Shown: piece after piece, positions 5,120 to 6,516 of the stretch | How positions within the stretch are numbered: position 1 is the first letter of the stretch | How the letters are laid out: each line of letters starts with the position of its first letter | From: Desulforudis sp. | GTDB taxonomy: Bacteria; Bacillota; Desulfotomaculia; Desulfotomaculales; Desulforudaceae | Assembly (NCBI GenBank): GCA_014859075.1 | Contig: JACUUW010000112.1 | Location: 1-6,516 of the forward strand | Direction of reading: 5' to 3' | DNA length: 6,516 nucleotides | Notes under the pieces: generated by a model | What the model was told of the DNA's origin: nothing | The model's input: the letters and a program-made list of their open reading frames with translations, nothing else | Databases searched by the model: none | Made by a program: the position numbers and the translations under genes

Positions 5120-6516
5120 AAAACTACGAGGCAAACCGGATCCGGAATGTGGGCGTCGTCGCCCACGGTGGAGCAGGCAAAACCTCTTTGGTAGAAGCGA
5201 TGCTTTTCAATGCCGGGGTCACCACCAGAATTGGACGCGTCGAGGACGGCACCACGGTTGCCGACTACCACCCGGAAGAAATCAAGCGCGGGATGACCGT
5301 CCACACCAGCTTGGTTCCGGTGGAATTAAACGGCGTGAAGCTGAACCTCCTGGACACTCCGGGGTTCTCTGATTTTGTCGGTGAGGTCACGGGTGCGCTC
5401 CGTGTGGTTGACGGGGCGCTGGTCGTGGTTTCCGGCGTTGACGGCGTTGAGGTCATGACCGAGATTACGTGGGACATGGCCGAGGAGCGCAGGCTCCCGC
5501 GCTTGGTATTTGTCAATAAGCTCGACCGGGAGAACGCCGGCTTTTTTAAGGTGCTGGGCGCGCTCAAGGAGAAATTCGAGACCAACTTCGTCCCCTTTCA
5601 GCTTCCGATCGGCGCGGCCGAAGCCTTCGAGGGCGTGGTCGATCTGGTAGAGAGCAAAGCCTTGAAGTACACGAACGGCAAGCCTGAAGAAGTGCCGATT
5701 CCGGACGACCTGCAGGAGGTGGTCGAGGAGTACCGCGAGCAACTGATCGAGGCGGCAGCCGAGGCTAACGACGACTACCTTACAAAGTACCTGGAAGGTG
5801 AGGGTCTCACTCCGGAAGAAGTCAACATCGGACTGACCGACGCCTTCGTGTCCGGTAAATTCATCCCGGTTTTCGCCGGCTCGGCGACGAAGAACATCGG
5901 AGTGGACCTGGTCGCCAGTGCGGCGGCGCGGTATTTCCCGGCCCCCGCGGTGGAGACCGGGACGGCGCTGGCGGCCCTGGTGTTCAAGACGCTTGCCGAC
6001 CCGTACGTCGGACGCATGAACTTTGTGCGGGTGTATGCGGGAGAGCTGAAGAGTGACAGTCAGGTTTACAACGCCAACAAGGAGAAGACCGAAAAAATCG
6101 GTCAGGTCTTGTACGCGCGGGGCAAGAATCAGCAGCCCGCGGAGGCCGCTCCGGCCGGAGACATCTGTGTACTGGTGAAGCTTCAGGAAACCGGTACCGG
6201 TGACACCCTTTGCACCAAGGAAAAACCGGTGGTGCTGGACGGTATCGACTTTCCCGAGCCCACCCTGTCACTGGCCATCGCGCCAAAGAGCAAGGGGGAC
6301 GAGGACAAACTGTCCACCGCGTTGGCGCGGGTCGTGGAGGAAGAGCCGACCATCCGGGTGAGTAAGAACACCGAGACCAAGCAGACTGTAATCACCGGCA
6401 TGGGTGAGGCGCATCTGGAGATCATCGTGGACCGTTTTAAGCGGAAATACGGGTTGGACGTGGTCCTTGACCCGCTGCGGATACCGTATCGGGAGACCAT
6501 ACGCACCGAAGCCAAA
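5116..6516 (+). CDS. Elongation factor G-like translational GTPase, EF-G2 type (5' part)
   Basis: The frame stays open for 467 codons to the last base; full-length relatives have about 690 residues, so domain V and most of domain IV lie outside. EF-G proteins bind the ribosome and drive translocation or, with RRF, recycling. Seen here are the P-loop AHGGAGKT (16-23), switch I with RGMTV (58-62, Thr61), G3 DTPGF (80-84), NKLD (134-137), GSA at the end of the G domain, then a beta-barrel domain II (VRVYAGELK) and a domain III region ending GEAHLEI. Two features separate it from canonical EF-G (AHIDAGKT, DTPGH): Gly19 replaces the P-loop Asp and Phe84 replaces the catalytic His. Both agree with the EF-G2 subfamily, such as T. 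thermophilus EF-G-2 as I recall it, rather than housekeeping FusA. No str-operon genes (rpsL, rpsG, tuf) are adjacent, which also points to a paralogue. TetM-like ribosomal protection is less likely because the switch regions differ. Confidence 0.9.
   Translation, partial: MKNYEANRIRNVGVVAHGGAGKTSLVEAMLFNAGVTTRIGRVEDGTTVADYHPEEIKRGMTVHTSLVPVELNGVKLNLLDTPGFSDFVGEVTGALRVVDGALVVVSGVDGVEVMTEITWDMAEERRLPRLVFVNKLDRENAGFFKVLGALKEKFETNFVPFQLPIGAAEAFEGVVDLVESKALKYTNGKPEEVPIPDDLQEVVEEYREQLIEAAAEANDDYLTKYLEGEGLTPEEVNIGLTDAFVSGKFIPVFAGSATKNIGVDLVASAAARYFPAPAVETGTALAALVFKTLADPYVGRMNFVRVYAGELKSDSQVYNANKEKTEKIGQVLYARGKNQQPAEAAPAGDICVLVKLQETGTGDTLCTKEKPVVLDGIDFPEPTLSLAIAPKSKGDEDKLSTALARVVEEEPTIRVSKNTETKQTVITGMGEAHLEIIVDRFKRKYGLDVVLDPLRIPYRETIRTEAK

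Noticed and set aside
4928..5304. Two minus-strand ORFs opposite the EF-G2 start and intergenic region
   Set aside because: They overlap the conserved P-loop region of EF-G2 antisense, have no convincing ribosome binding sites and no recognisable motifs.

Overview
The window looks like chromosomal DNA of a fairly high-GC (roughly 60% by eye), endospore-lineage Clostridia member. The pointers are a SpoVB-type flippase, a YpmA/DUF4264 small protein, a DUF366 protein (a family I know from archaea and thermophilic clostridia), a Firmicutes-style EF-G2, strong Shine-Dalgarno sequences and frequent GTG starts. A Desulfotomaculum/Pelotomaculum/Moorella-type organism would fit; this is an inference from gene content, not a phylogenetic placement.

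Layout. (1) Positions 1-3337, plus strand: a tightly packed run queC (3' part only) - DUF366 - queE - folE - DUF4264 (ypmA-like) - surE. Gaps are 11, -1, about 62, 12 and 19 nt, so this is probably one operon. (2) Positions 3334-4890, minus strand: a spoVB-type polysaccharide/lipid-linked precursor flippase, convergent with surE. The two stop codons are interleaved in one TTAA, leaving no intergenic space. (3) Positions 4891-5115: a 225-nt A+T-richer divergent intergenic region with two hairpin-like dyads and a possible very short upstream ORF. (4) Positions 5116-6516, plus strand: the first two-thirds (467 codons) of an EF-G2-type translational GTPase that runs off the window.

How the genes work together. 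FolE makes 7,8-dihydroneopterin triphosphate from GTP. In the queuosine route QueD turns that into 6-carboxytetrahydropterin, QueE makes 7-carboxy-7-deazaguanine, and QueC makes preQ0, which feeds queuosine modification of tRNA. The window holds FolE, QueE and QueC but no QueD. A DUF366 gene of unknown function sits between queC and queE, translationally linked to both. DUF4264 and SurE (a metal-dependent nucleoside monophosphate phosphatase) appear to be carried on the same transcript.

The most interesting points are: the uncharacterised DUF366 protein in a deazapurine operon, with a motif layout that recalls biotin/lipoate ligases; the EF-G2 GTPase, which lacks both the P-loop Asp and the switch-II catalytic His of canonical translational GTPases; the zero-spacing convergent stops of surE and spoVB; and the hairpin/short-ORF arrangement ahead of the EF-G2 gene. 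I saw no tRNA or rRNA genes, mobile elements, CRISPR arrays or convincing intrinsic terminators.
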